From assembly GCF_027943255.1 (NCBI RefSeq), contig NC_072894.1, positions 60,267,601 through 60,331,600 on the forward strand: a stretch of DNA of 64,000 nt. The letters run 5' to 3'. This stretch comes from Anastrepha obliqua. Taxonomy: Eukaryota; Arthropoda; Insecta; Diptera; Tephritidae. The translations under genes were made by a program, and so were the position numbers. Numbering within the stretch: the stretch's first letter is position 1; each line of letters starts with the position of its first letter. Below are positions 1 to 11,199 of this stretch, piece after piece. Below the pieces are notes generated by a model that was given only the letters and a program-made list of their open reading frames with translations, was not told the DNA's origin and ran no database searches.

Positions 1-1994
1 CGTCTTTCTAGCATTAGTAGCACGTTCGAACGCCTCCCATCATTGGTGGCCAGAACTATTTTGTAACTTTACATGGCTTGTAAACTACGGGTACCAATGG
101 AATCCCCACTCTCTTTGTATACAACCTTAAATTAGAAATATTCAGGCGCCACAAAGGGCTAGCCAGGCATTTCCCAAGCATTTTAGAGGCACTCACGGGA
201 AACGATACATTGCGGATTCCTAGACTAATCTAGTTCTTTCCGACAGCTCAATGCATATTAGTAAAGTGCGAAGGTCGTGGCTTCTATAACCGGTCATTGG
301 CTATTTGGCAGGCATAAATATTGTAGAAGTTGTAGAAATGAGGAAGATGAAAAAACAGTTGATCATTTTTTTTTGCAATTGTCCAGCCTTAATTAAAATC
401 AGAGCAGGTTTTCTAGGAAAACTTTTTTTCAATTCTCTTACCGAACTGTCCGGTGTGGGGATTGGAGCGCCCACAAAATGGTTCCACGAAAAAAAAAATG
501 AGGTCCGCGTGTGGCGCTGTTGTATCACAACGAACCTCTAAGGTCTAAAGGAGTTGGTCGTACATACCGACTATCACCATAAGCTAACCTAGTGAGCTAA
601 ATTACTGATTGATACGTAGTACCCAGGAGTTAGTAATCTCTCAGCCTCAATTCTATTCAGGTAAGAATCGAGCCAGTAAACTAGACGGATCTTTTTGAAA
701 AAGAATTTATCATTAAGGCAGTCATACCGTAGAACCGAATTTTCAATCCAGCGTGAGATTTTCAATCACAATTTTGAGACCTTTTCATTTTTCTATAATA
801 TATCGTTTACAGTCTCCAGTCTGATTATATGAAGATTGCGGAATGTTGAAATCCGAGCATTCAAATATGCACAAAATTGTTATTGTATTTTTGCATACCT
901 GAAGTCAAAGTCGAGATTAATTTGAAGAATCAATATACATACATATGCTTTTACTCTTTTAATATAAAATTCCAAAAAATATAGAGCGTTTGACAGAAAT
1001 TCTAATTTGTTTATGAAACGAGCTTTACAAGTTTTTAATACTCGTGAAATCAAATATTTTCAAAGTAATATTTTTATCGACACATCCGTTAATTTTTCCA
1101 CTCTTTGGCGATTTAACGAACGCACACTACTACAAAATTTTAAGCCCACTCTTCAAAATACAACTATAATTGACCGCCGCACAAGCATCCGGATTTCAGT
1201 GTACGCTATTGTATGTACGTAACTATAGAATACCTGAGCTCATTGTACATAATCAGCTATTTTTTACTTCCGGTAAGATATTTCTTAGCGATTTAGGCCA
1301 ATGTATGAATCTCCCACGCAGATATTACAACTGATGACAAATGTAACCATTTAAAAGTTAAAGCATTTTAATTCAGAGCCATTTCTAGGAATCTGCGTAG
1401 GTAGACAAAATCTAATGTTAGCAGATGGTGAAACTCTCAACACTTATGCAAATCATTATTTCCATTCACGATTACATGTTTACTTTTCCAATTGTATGAA
1501 TGCGTGGAGCTTTGATGAATCTCATTTATTCGGCGGAAAGATAGGCCGAAGGACACATGTGCAAAATTTAGGAAATCCTTTTGCAATAACTTGTTCCTCC
1601 TCATTTCCCCTGGTACTTATGCACAGTTTAAGTTGCAAGACGAAGGGCAGATTTTAAAGGAAACACATTTATTTTAAGAAAATTACAGAAACTGTCGGAC
1701 AGCTGACATGCCAACGTAAAGACGTACACTTACATACATACATGTGTGTATGTATGTATGTAAGAAAATGCGTTTTTAATGAGGATGTTATTGAAGAAGG
1801 ACCAGCTGACAAACTACTTTTTTAAATGTGTGTTTATGTATGCAATCGAAAATTTGGATAATTTATCAATGGGGCAGATGCAAATGTCTGGGGCGGTGTG
1901 GTATGATAAAACAGTAGCTATACTCTTTTTTATTGCAAAGAATCCCGTTAAATCTAATACATGCATATGTGTTCCAAAGAATACGTAAATTGAT
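1..1994. other. Intergenic stretch without a recognisable gene
   Basis: AT-rich sequence with only short chance reading frames. The one supported item is a LINE 3' tail-like segment at about 480-600, listed separately. A CATA/TATG microsatellite lies at about 1733-1762. Nothing else is recognised. Confidence 0.5.
480..600 (+). mobile_element. LINE 3' UTR-like fragment
   Basis: The segment contains GTATCACAACGAACC followed by AAGGTCTAAAG and a CTAACCT stretch. The same order (GTATCACAATGGACC, AAGGTCTAAGTG, then CCTA units) is seen at the 3' ends of the two clear LINE copies ending at 22923 and 60378. I infer a short, old 3' remnant of a related LINE. No coding sequence remains. Confidence 0.35.
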
Positions 1995-2290
1995 TGAAAC
2001 TTAATTAGGGTCTGAATAAGTCGGCAATTCAAAGGTTGGTGAACAAATTTTCAGAAACTGGTTGTATCGCGGATTGAAAAAGGAGGAAAAAGGACCAAAG
2101 AGTTGCGGAATATCCTTCAACATAGATATCTCGATATACTCAACAATTAGGCATTCATGAATCGACTGTTTGGTGGATCTTACCAGGACAAGGTGCACAT
2201 TTAAGTTAAATCATTTTTCACAATTGTTAGGAGCCGTATTTTGAATAAAAATAGTGAAATCTGAAAGAATCTAAATTTGGGCATGCTTTA
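1995..2290 (+). mobile_element. IS630/Tc1-mariner remnant, N-terminal HTH part
   Basis: At 2015-2077 one frame reads AIQRLVNKFSETG, the signature of the second helix-turn-helix of the insect IS630-type transposases that begin with a DUF4817-like domain. The same signature occurs at 33592-33752 (minus) and 54930-55010 (plus), so this is one family with three copies here. The frame hits a stop at 2075 and only recognisable words follow. A separate TIR transposon (2291-3687) interrupts it. The matching right terminus is at 3688-3730. Dead remnant. Confidence 0.55.
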
Positions 2291-3687
2291 GGGGGCGTCC
2301 ATAAATTACGTGAGGTGTTTTTTTTAATTTTCTGTACCTCCCTCCCCCCCTGGTGCGATGTCGTGAGATTTTATTCAACCCCCTCCCCCATCCCCCAATC
2401 TCACGTGAGATTTTTCAAAATTTGGGTTTCTTATGTAAACGCGTTGGATTGTTATTGTAAAAAGAAAGAAAAATTGCTTCGTGCTTTTATTTACGACTAG
2501 ATAAGACTAGTAATCAATATTGCTGAGAGTTATAAGTGTAATAAAAATTTAACAATAGAAGATTTAAATCGTAACTACTGCGATTAAAAAAAAGAATATC
2601 TACTCTAATTCAGTCCATGGAGAATCATGCGCGGTTTCAAGAGAGACTATTGGGACCAACATGTCCATATGATTTTCAGTCAAATCATCTGCTAATTCAA
2701 CTTCGTTCTGATCTAGCCACTCTAAGCCGCCACGTATACTTGGGCAATAGAGAATCATAAGGCGTGCGCTGACGAAGGCATTCAGCGGTTGAATCGGTAC
2801 GCGTATTAGAAATGGAGCAAATGACTTTCCGTCATGTTCTTTAAAGTCCAGAATTGTCAAACATCCATCAACCTGAGTGATAGGGTGTGGAGGTGGCAGA
2901 AAACGGTCGTGAAGAATCATAAGCAGATTACTCCGGCGTGGGCTGCAGCACTTCTGGTCATCGCATTTCACAACCTAAAAAAAATTAAAAACAATTTCCC
3001 TTTGTAACTCTTAATAAAAATTTGTTGACATTCGCGCTCGTTAAAAAACTAAAAAAAAAATAAAATAGGCACGCATAAAAATTTGATATGAATCAACTGT
3101 ACTGGAGTAAATATTGACTCTCTCTAACGTGCTCAGTGTACCATTCTTCGGCAGGCAGGTCTGGAACGCTGGAAGTGTCATTATTCGGGTCTATATATTT
3201 AGCGACTGCTTTGTGTCACTGCAGACCATATTTCAGCCAAAATATCCCCTGCCTTTTTGAAATTATGCTTTTCCAGACTTTCGTCTAATGTTCTGCCGCT
3301 GGAGTCAAGATGTGTCCCAAAAGAATCATGGGGAAGAACAACGCCTGTTAGCTCTCGACTGAGTGGAGCCATGCGATTAAATTGAGCTATTTGGTATAAA
3401 ACAAATATGGTGGTCAAACCAGTAATGTATAACGTATGATTGAAATTATTTTCGTTCGAACGAATTAATGAATGATCTTAATCATACTACTATTACGCTT
3501 AAGATTAAATCTTAAGCGTGTACAATCTGGATAATGGACCAAAATAGTAAAATTTTTTTTTGTTTCAATCAGAAAAAAAATTGCGTGATATTTGCCGAGA
3601 CCCCCCCTCTCTCCAACGTGAGATTAGATGAGATTTGACTCGACCCCCTCCCCCCTTAAACATCTCACGTAATTTATGGACGCCCCC
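2291..3687 (-). mobile_element. TTA-flanked TIR DNA transposon, 1397 bp
   Basis: Perfect 24-bp terminal inverted repeats, each beginning GGGGGCGTCCATAAATTACG reading inward, with the direct repeat TTA immediately outside both ends (2288-2290 and 3688-3690). C-rich subterminal blocks with internal CTCACGT motifs follow on both sides. The interior holds two minus-strand coding segments (see 2600-3417). A 3-bp TTA target duplication fits PIF/Harbinger-type insertion, but the encoded protein does not let me assign a superfamily. It sits inside an older IS630-type remnant. Confidence 0.75.
2600..3417 (-). pseudogene. Transposon-encoded protein with KCC-PRRS motif, two segments
   Basis: The upstream segment (3417 to 3199) contains RELTGVVLPHDSFGTHLDSSG and a tail LAEIWSAV. 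The downstream segment (2971 to 2600) begins KCDDQKCCSPRRSNLL and continues with FLPPPHPIT and LYCPSIRGG. Both strings resemble a conserved protein family common in insect genomes and usually transposon-associated. Between them (about 3180-3100) further coding-like sequence reads VPDLPAEEWYTEHVRESQY, but no good splice donor joins it to the acceptor before 2971 (TTTTTTTAG then GTTGTG). Function is unknown to me. The family contains a conserved Cys pair and may bind metal. Probably non-functional because of in-frame stops and the missing donor. Confidence 0.5.
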
Positions 3688-3730
3688 TTATTTTAAAACA
3701 GCATCTAGGCGCGTCTTTTCAACGACCCTT
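3688..3730 (+). mobile_element. Right terminus of the IS630-type remnant
   Basis: The sequence CATCTAGGCGCGTCTTTTC followed by ACGACCCTT and TA matches, in the same orientation, the right end of the family copy at 33940-33970 (CATCTAGGTGTCTTTTTTG, CCCTT, TA). It is the other half of the element whose N-terminal part lies at 1995-2290. The 1.4-kb TIR transposon separates them. Confidence 0.5.
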
Positions 3731-3815
3731 TATTATCAGATAAGAAATTACATTTCTTTTCAATTCAATTCTGTTTATTTTTCTATTATATTAATTAAAC
3801 TTAAATAAATTAAAA
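3714..3815 (+). repeat. Direct repeat, first copy (partner 7199-7304)
   Basis: About 100 bp recur with small changes at 7199-7304, starting in the IS630 terminus and running past it through TTTATTATCAGATAAGAA, TTTCTTTTCAATTCAATT and TTAATTAAACTTAAATAAAT. Because sequence outside the transposon end is shared, these are copies of a larger unit rather than two independent insertions. Confidence 0.6.
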
Positions 3816-4059
3816 TGAAGCTTGAGATTTACATACATACACAAATATGATTACAAATTCTTACTATTTTGTACATCAAAATAAAACAAGTAAAGTATAA
3901 ATTTAATTTATTTTTGATTGAATTGTTGAAATGAAACAAAATTGCTTTGCATTAATCTGCTTTTCAGCTTTCTAAATTATTAAAATGGAAAAACATTAAA
4001 AAAATATATATTAAATAATCAATACTAGATTTTGTGACATTTCATTAAGTTCTGAAAAT

Positions 4060-4240
4060 GCTCCGTGCGGCAGATATTTTGTTTTTTTTTTTTGAGGAGC
4101 TCTTTCATGGCAGGAGGAAGTTTGCCATTGATGGCGACCGCTATTATAATATTTTTTCTAATTTTCTATTATTATCCTTTCGAAACTGTGCACTTCCGAA
4201 TGATAGTCACGCACCAACTCATTCGGCTGCGGTGGCCGCC
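4060..4240 (-). mobile_element. SINE-A copy 1 (truncated)
   Basis: Reverse complement shows the family's tRNA-like head (GCAGCCGAATGAGTTGGTGCG) at the right-hand end, then the body with TGCCATGAAAGAGCTCCTCA. It stops at ATATCTGCCG, so the distal third of the family consensus is missing. The box B region is degraded. Same family as the copies at 18725, 24907, 29693, 37517, 37878 and 46427. Confidence 0.7.
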
Positions 4241-4765
4241 TTAAGTATACTATACTACCTTTTATTATACGTATATACATATCTACATACATAAATATAT
4301 TTGTACTGAGCACGGATGATTTAAATTGTATCTGCACCGGAAACACAAACCTGATCCTGTATGAGGGTACCCTATTGAAAATGTGCTGAAGGCTTCGCTG
4401 AGATGTACGAAGGATTGACTGTGTATTTGGAGGAAACTGTAGCGCCGTATCGGTTGTTTGAAACATGTTGAAAAATAACGAAATATGGATATTGGTAAGC
4501 GAAAAGACTGGGGAGGGAAATTCGACAAAAACCAGGTTTATCCAGACTATTCATGAAAAAATAATATTCATATAAAAATATATTGTACTAGCAAACCCGG
4601 CCCCCTTCGCTGGGCACACTAAAATAGAATATACATGGTTTAGAACAGAAAATATATGGTTTTCATATTATTTATTTCTTTATTCTTTATTCAAGCGCTT
4701 TGGCATAAACAATATTTTTTGTTTTTCTATTTGTTTTTGAGTAAATATAAAATATAAATTGAAAA

Positions 4766-4836
4766 TCAGGAAAAAAGAAGATTGTTTTTAAATTTCAAAT
4801 CAACGCATATGAATAAACAATCGTCTTTTTTCCTGA
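4766..4836. repeat. Inverted repeat, 22-bp arms
   Basis: The arm TCAGGAAAAAAGAAGATTG at 4766 is repeated as its reverse complement ending at 4836 (CAATCGTCTTTTTTCCTGA), with one mismatch and a 27-bp spacer. It lies in the 5' half of the Helentron/DINE-like element. Confidence 0.7.
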
Positions 4837-5215
4837 TCATCCATGAATTTTTCGTTTCAATTTATATGTTTTATTAAGCATTGGAGCTTTTTTAACCATT
4901 ATCCATTTATATTTTTCAAAAAAAAAAAACGAAAAAAATTGTTTTTTTCACGAACACATAATTTATTCGGATTTCACATTAAATTCTCAAATTTCGTAAG
5001 AAATTATTCACTGTTCCAAAACCCACTCCAAAAAAATTCACAAACAATTTTTACATGTTGCACTTACGTTTTTTCCTTATGGCATCCAAATCAGAAAGAA
5101 ATATTGACACATTGTAACTCACACTGTCAATTTGACAGTTCAGTTCCGCCCCAAGCGTTAAAAAAGTAAGCGACATTATGGCTGGCTCAAAAGAACGCTG
5201 TACCCGTTGCCACTG

Positions 5216-6566
5216 CTCCGAATTACAACCAAACTTTACGAAACCCATTTTCAATACTTACTTAACATTGTGCATAAGTTTGGTTTAATTCGGTGCAAAG
5301 ACACGGCGGGTCCACGTTTTGGCATATATTTCGAGACCCTAGTCATCAATAGGTATGAAAATTACCCCGTATTAAAGCACTTATCAACAGCTTTCATTTG
5401 ATACCCATATTGTACATACACAACCAAAGGTTACCCGGGTCCACGTTTTGACCTATATCTCGAGACCCCAGTCACGTAGCGGCATGAAAAATACTCTGTA
5501 CTAAAGCATTCACCAACAGCTAAAATTTGATATCCATATTGTACAAACACATTCTAGGCTCCACGTTTTGGTCTCTATCTCGAGATCCTAGTCACGGAGC
5601 GGATGGAAATACTCTGAACTAAAGCATTCACCAACAGCTTCTATTTGATACCCATATTGTATATACACATCCGAAGGTTACCGGGTCCACGTTTTGACCT
5701 ATATCTCGAGACCCTATCTACCAATAGGTATTCAAACTATACGGAAATCATCTTCAATACCTACTTAACAATGTGTGTAAGTTTGGTTTAATTCGGTTCA
5801 AAGACACGGCGGGTCCACGTTTTGGTATATATTTCGAGACCCTAGTCATCAATAGGTATGAAAATTACCCCGTATTAAAGCACTTATCAACAGCTTTCAT
5901 TTGATATCCATATTGTACAAACACATTCTAGGGTCCACGTTTTGGTCTCTATCTCGACACCCTAGTCACGGAGCGGATGGAAATACTCTGAACTAAAGCA
6001 TTCACCAACAGCTTCCATTTGATACCCATATTGTACATACACGTCCGAAGGTTACCCGGGTCCACGTTTTGACCTATATCTCGAGACCCTATCTACCAAT
6101 AGGTATCCAAACTATACGGAAACCATCTTCAATACCTCCTTAACAATGTGTGTAAGTTTGGTTTAATTCTGTGCAAAGACACGGCGGGTCCACGTTTTGG
6201 CATATATTTCGAGACCCTAGTCATCAATAGGTATGAAAATTACCCCGTATTAAAGCACTTATCAACAGCTTTCATTTGATACCCATATTGTTTATACACA
6301 ACCAAAGGTTACCCGGGTCCACGTTTTGACCTATATCTCGAGATCCCAGTCACGGAGCGGCATGAAAAATACTCTGTACTAAAGCATTCACCAACAGCTT
6401 CAATTTGATACCCATATTGTACATACACATCCGAAGGTTATCCGGGTCCACGTTTTGACCTATATCTCGAGCCCTATCCACCAATAGGTATCCAAACTAT
6501 ACGGAAACCATCTTCAATACCTCCTTAACAATGTGTGTAAGTTTGGTTTAATTCGCTGCAGACACG
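5216..6566 (+). repeat. Tandem array, about 127-bp monomers with higher-order structure
   Basis: The anchor TCCACGTTTTG occurs at 5311, 5440, 5560, 5686, 5814, 5934, 6061, 6189, 6318 and 6447, with spacing 120-129 bp. Four monomer types can be told apart after the anchor: A (GGCATATATTTCGAGACC, then TCATCAATAGG), B (GACCTATATCTCGAGA, then CACGGAGCGGCATG), C (GGTCTCTATCTCGA, then GGAGCGGATGG) and D (CTATCTACCAATAGG, then CTATACGG and TTAACAATGTGTG). The order is A-B-C-D, A-C-D, A-B-D, preceded by a partial D-type unit from 5216. It is non-coding. Confidence 0.85.
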
Positions 6567-7198
6567 GCCGGTTAGCGAACACACACAAAAAGTTGACTTT
6601 ATTTTATGTATAAGATTTTTTTCAGTTTGTGTCCGAAAAATCCAAATATCTTACGGAACCCTATTTTTTTCCAAAATAAAATGTAATCCATGTTACTCGT
6701 GGATAATGTAGTTTTCGAATGGTGAAAGAATTTTTAAAATCGGTCCAGTAGTTTTTGAGCCTATTCGTTACAAACAAACAAACAAACAAAGTTTTCCTCT
6801 TTATAATATTAGTATACTATAGATGTGCATATGCATACTTGACAAAGCACAACATTGTTTCTCCAATAGGCAGATGCCCCACTTATTAAACGAACATATC
6901 TACAGTTACATATAAATTACCCAATAAATACCGTTGATAGCTTTCTCAAAGTATTATTATATACTACTTTTCACGTTCAATTAGAAAAATAGTTTATTAA
7001 ATTCGCATTCATATATGTTCCATGTAGATATACCAGTGCCTGCAGCCACATACCATATATACATACAAAGGTGCATATTTACATATATTACTTAAATATT
7101 TTAATTTGCCAAAGCAAAATACAGTATATTTAATTCACATACATATGTCTGTATGTATTCAATGTACGTACATATGCACAAGCATATGTGTATGTATG

Positions 7199-7304
7199 TC
7201 TTTTGAACAACCCTTTATTATCAGATAAGAAGTTCCATTTCTTTTCAATTCAATTCAATTATGTTTATTTGACTATTATATTAATTAAACTTAAATAAAT
7301 CAAA
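7199..7304 (+). repeat. Direct repeat, second copy (partner 3714-3815)
   Basis: Begins TCTTTTGAACAACCCTTTAT and continues TTATCAGATAAGAAGTTCC, parallel to the first copy 3.5 kb upstream. It includes the IS630-type right terminus and about 85 bp of its flank. Confidence 0.6.
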
Positions 7305-7439
7305 ATGTTTATCACGTATGTATGCATGTGGGTGCATACATGCATTCATTAGATGTTTTTTCTTCACCAACACCTACCGGGTTGCGAATTGAATATGATT
7401 TGGTAAGGCTGCATTTTTTTCGTTTTCGCAAACTGCTAT

Positions 7440-7770
7440 ATGTATGTCTCGCACACTGTCACTAAAAACAAAACCTAAAATCTTCAATACTAGCGTAAAA
7501 TTGGTCCTCCCATATGGTTCCGAGACCAAGCTTGTGTCTGACCAAATAAATAGACGTTTTCAAATGCTTATCAACAAATTCCCAAGAATTATACGCCGTA
7601 ACTTCAAGAAACAATCTCCAATATGGACCTTCTTTGGCTTACTAAAAGCTGTCCAATTAATTCCGACATAAAAAGACGAAACATGAATTGGATTGGACAT
7701 ACATACTCTCCGCAGAGAAGACGATAATGGCTTTTCAATGAAATCTCTAAGCAAGAGCTCTTCTAGCGCC
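7440..7770 (+). mobile_element. LINE fragment, reverse-transcriptase C-terminal region
   Basis: The frame at 7444-7671 reads KPKIFNTSVKLVLPYGSET, then LVSDQINRRFQMLINK. This corresponds to the thumb region of non-LTR reverse transcriptases (usual form: K..F...V..VLLYG.E.W..). A frameshift at about 7665 is followed by words resembling NWIGHTLRREDD. Truncated at both ends and non-functional. The clade cannot be fixed from this piece. Confidence 0.6.
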
Positions 7771-7771
7771 A

Positions 7772-9300
7772 CCTGCATGTAAATCAGACACATAACAGTT
7801 GACAGAAATCGTTGGAGTACATTCGTTTTAACCCTATATATACATGAATCGAAGCGGCAATTATCATATATTATCAATATCATATGAACAATTACTCATC
7901 AAGTATTAGAGGTTTTCCATATCTTGCCAAATTCTTTTCAACGCGCACTAAAGTTGATTTCAAATATTTGATCAAAATTTACTAATAATTATAGTTTCAG
8001 GCGATAAATAATGCTAAATATCAAATTGACGACTGAGGCCTTTTCAAAAGATTAAGAATTAGTTTTCAAATGCTTATTGGGTATAAACAAATGTGACGCA
8101 TACAATTACATACGATAAACCATTGTTTTCACAGTCGCAGCTGCTTTCATTTCTTATTTCAACAATTGACATTTTTACATATGTACATATTTACATCCAC
8201 ATATGCACAGTGGCTCAAACGGTTAATCTTTCAACTTTAAAACAGATTTTCCAACCGATACATTTTTCCATTTATTTTTAGTCTACTCAATTTAATCAAA
8301 TATACAAAATTATATGTATTTGAATTAAACATTTTTTATTTTAATTATGTAAACATTAAACGGAAAATTTGTGTCAAAATAAATAATCGTACATTTCATA
8401 AAAAACGCTACAATTTTAGTTTCCTACAAACATAATGAGCGAAACCCTCTTATTTTAAATCATCAAAATAACTGACGTATTTTCGTCGAAAAAATGTTGC
8501 GATTTACAAAATTTATAATTATTTATTTTAAAATAAAATCAATTGAAGCGATATAATTGAAATTATAGTTTTAATTAGAGTTTATTTTTAGAATTTTCAT
8601 AAAGTCTTTTATTTATATTTCGGATTCTACTTATAATTCATAGTATGTTTCTTATGAGAGCACTGTGCTCACACTTTGCTGAATACATTTTGCATTTACC
8701 ATACGCCATTCTATTGAAAACTGGGTATTGGGTTATGGAAATATGTATGTAATTATATGTACATGTAAATATTTTGTACTTTGCTTTAAAAACGTAGATA
8801 ATTATAATAATTATAATTGAATTGAATTTGGTTGTGATCTTTCTAGTTTGTGATTTTACAAACATAAATACTTTTGCTCACTATTTTTAACTTAGAAATG
8901 TAAGGTTATTTTCGGTAATAGTTAGTTTTATTTTTTTTTTTTTTGCTTTAAGTTATTCTGTTTATTGTTTTACAATATTTTTTATTGTAGTCCACTTCTT
9001 TTTTATATTTCAAAAATGCAATATTTTACGTATTTATTTAAAATTTTGTACGTCGTGCTCATTATTTTAGTGTTCGGGCTTTGAATAATCTCATTGAAAT
9101 CTCAATTTCTGAATATTATATGTTGGCTACTTACATATGTATTTTATACTGATTATGCTTATTTTTATTCTATGTAGGTGTATAGTATATGGGTGATCTA
9201 AGCCTACTGGGAAACCGAGCACTCAATATGTACTAACCTCAGTGATGCTGTGGAAACTGAGAATTCCCAATTTTATTTAAAAATACTCAATTAATGCTTC
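7772..9300. other. AT-rich intergenic stretch, nothing recognised
   Basis: Poly-T and TA-rich sequence with CATATG/TACATA microsatellite patches. No coding, RNA or transposon signature was found. Confidence 0.5.
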
Positions 9301-9303
9301 TTC

Positions 9304-10130
9304 GTGTGTGGTATTATTTACAAATTTTGTAAAAAAAATTTGCAGCGCTCTCACTTTGCATCAGACGTAGAACTTAATAATATGTTTAAGAGAAGTACGA
9401 ATAGGGTGATTTGTGATAAAACAGTTCAAAATGTGTTGAAAAATATTACTACCACGGACGAATTGCGTGAAGGAAGTCCTTTATTAGTCCGAAAAACTAG
9501 AGCGCCCGTATAAAATTCACAAAACATAGTTTTCATGGAAACGGTAAAATACTCGTATAATAAATCACTACTTTCTGTACTTAGTCTATTGGTTTAAGTT
9601 ATTATACACAGATGAAAGAAAATATTATTTAAATGGGTTGATTGGAAAGGGTTACGGCTAACGAAAGCACAATATTGAATTTGAAGTCGAAGAATACAAA
9701 GACTTCTGTGTAGCACAGAGGTGGTTCTGCGATGGTATTTATTCTATTATAGAAGTTCATATTCCTATATCTGAACATCTTTAAAGCTAATATTGGACAA
9801 AGTACCGATCGGTTGATATATTGTACAATTTTGTTTTCTATCAGGACAACGACCGACAGGCATATCCATGGTTGACAATATATGACTCATCTACAATTGC
9901 ACTAAACTACTCCATTACATCCACTCAATCGCTTGATCTGAATATAAGCGAAAAAAAATTGTAATACTCACGAAATGAAGAAAGCTTCGAAAAGTGAATG
10001 GTTCAATATTTCACCAGACCTACTTTGACATAAATTTGGTGGAATCTGCATACGCCAAGATGTTTAAATGATGAAGTACAACAATACAAATGAATTGTTT
10101 TTTTTGTATTGTAGTATGAATTATATTTTT
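9304..10130 (+). mobile_element. Tc1-like transposon remnant
   Basis: The frame 9304-9513 contains RSTNRVICDKTVQNVLKN, a Tc1-type helix-turn-helix. Further on (about 9838-9965) a frame reads YQDNDRQAYPW, then TSTQSLDLNISE. This matches the Tc1 catalytic block QDNDPKH...QSPDLNPIE with decay, and the glutamate context is altered. Multiple stops and frameshifts. No clear termini. Confidence 0.55.
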
Positions 10131-10167
10131 ATAAAAAATTGTGGTGTGTTTATAACTTTGCAACAGG

Positions 10168-11195
10168 GTGTACCAGGTTGTTCAATAAAGTAATAAGAGA
10201 GGGCATTGTTACTAACTTAATTTTTTTTTTTTTTTGTTATGTTGTTACACTCTAGATATGAACGTATGTGAAGTTTCATTTTAATCTGTCAACTTATTCT
10301 TTAGTTACAAGCCATTTAGTACCCACGTGTCACAGTATTTTCTACAATGGAAAAATCGGGTATCGTGCAGTGATTGAATTTTTATTTTTTAATGAATGTT
10401 GAAAGTGAATAAAGATTTTCCCCCAACAATTAGTACAGTAGAAAGAATTTAGACGTAGTCGTACAAGCCTTAAAGACGATCCACGTCAAGGACGTCCAAA
10501 AAAAGCAACAACACTAGAAAACGTAAAAATATAGGAAAACGTATTGGAAAATGACAAGTGACTAAAAGAGATTTTGTAGAAGCTCTAGATATCTCATTGG
10601 ACAGTGAAAGCAATACTTTGACTGAAGTACTGGGTTTCAGAAAGCAGAAAGCTGTGTGCACCAAAAACACATTCGAATGCGACTTTCGACTTTCTCAGCA
10701 ATATTTTGAGCATTTTCGATTTCGATTTTGTGCCTCGTTTCATCACTATGGGTGAGACTTGGGTCTATCACCATGATCCTAAATCAAAACGGGAAGCTAA
10801 AGAGTTGTGTGAACCTGGCTCTTCGGCTCCCATTTTTGGGATGTGAAAGGAATTTTGTTTGTGGATTACTTGCAAACTGGTAACTGGTTATTGTAACCTT
10901 TTAGAAAAGCTGAAGGAAAAAATTCGAGAAAAAAATACCATTTTGCAAACGAAAAAACTTATTTTTCATCGGGAGAGGCGCATTTTGACAGTGGCCAAAA
11001 TCCATAAATTAGAGTTCGAATTGTTGGATCTACCGATTCACCAGATTTGGCCCCTAGGTCATATGATGAGGTCATAACAGCTGTGGAAGCGTATTTTGCA
11101 GCCCTTCCTGGTTCTGACTTCGGGGATGGAATTCATAAATTGGAATCTCGTTGGAACAAGTGTATTGAAGCTCAGGCAGATTGTACTGAATAACC
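10168..11195 (+). mobile_element. Mariner-type transposon (DD34D class), decayed
   Basis: The left end CCAGGTTGTTCAATAAAG is a typical mariner terminal repeat. A start-like MEKSG lies at 10347, then DDPRQGRPKKATT (about 10480), DISLDSESNTLTEVLG and LGFRKQKAVC. GETWVYHHDP is at about 10748, then EPGSSAP, LLEKLKEKIREKN, KIHKLEFELLDLP, and the C-terminal words GDGIHKLESRWNKCIEAQ ending near 11193. The first catalytic aspartate (usual TMDETWVYH) reads Gly (GGT), so the active site is lost as well as the frame. The right inverted repeat is not found. Confidence 0.75.
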
Positions 11196-11199
11196 ATAA

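Larger units (their letters stand above)
4588..6830 (+). mobile_element. Helentron/DINE-like non-autonomous element with internal tandem repeats
   Basis: The left end reads CTAGCAAACCCGGC followed by CTTCGCTGGGC. The right end is an ACAA array (from about 6770) followed by CTCTTTATAATATTAGTATA. I associate these end types with Helitron-like non-autonomous elements of insects, including those with a central tandem array (DINE-1/HINE organisation). Inside are a 22-bp hairpin arm pair (4766-4787 and 4815-4836, one mismatch) and a ten-monomer array (5311-6566). No protein is encoded. The class is inferred from ends and layout only. Confidence 0.45.

Noticed and set aside
4058..4528. Cluster of overlapping minus-strand frames of 60-102 codons
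   Set aside because: They run through SINE-A copy 1 and microsatellite-like sequence and show no coding signature.
5311..6560. Regularly spaced repeats that could suggest a CRISPR array
   Set aside because: Units are about 127 bp, contiguous and similar throughout, with no unique spacers and in a eukaryotic setting. This is a tandem array.
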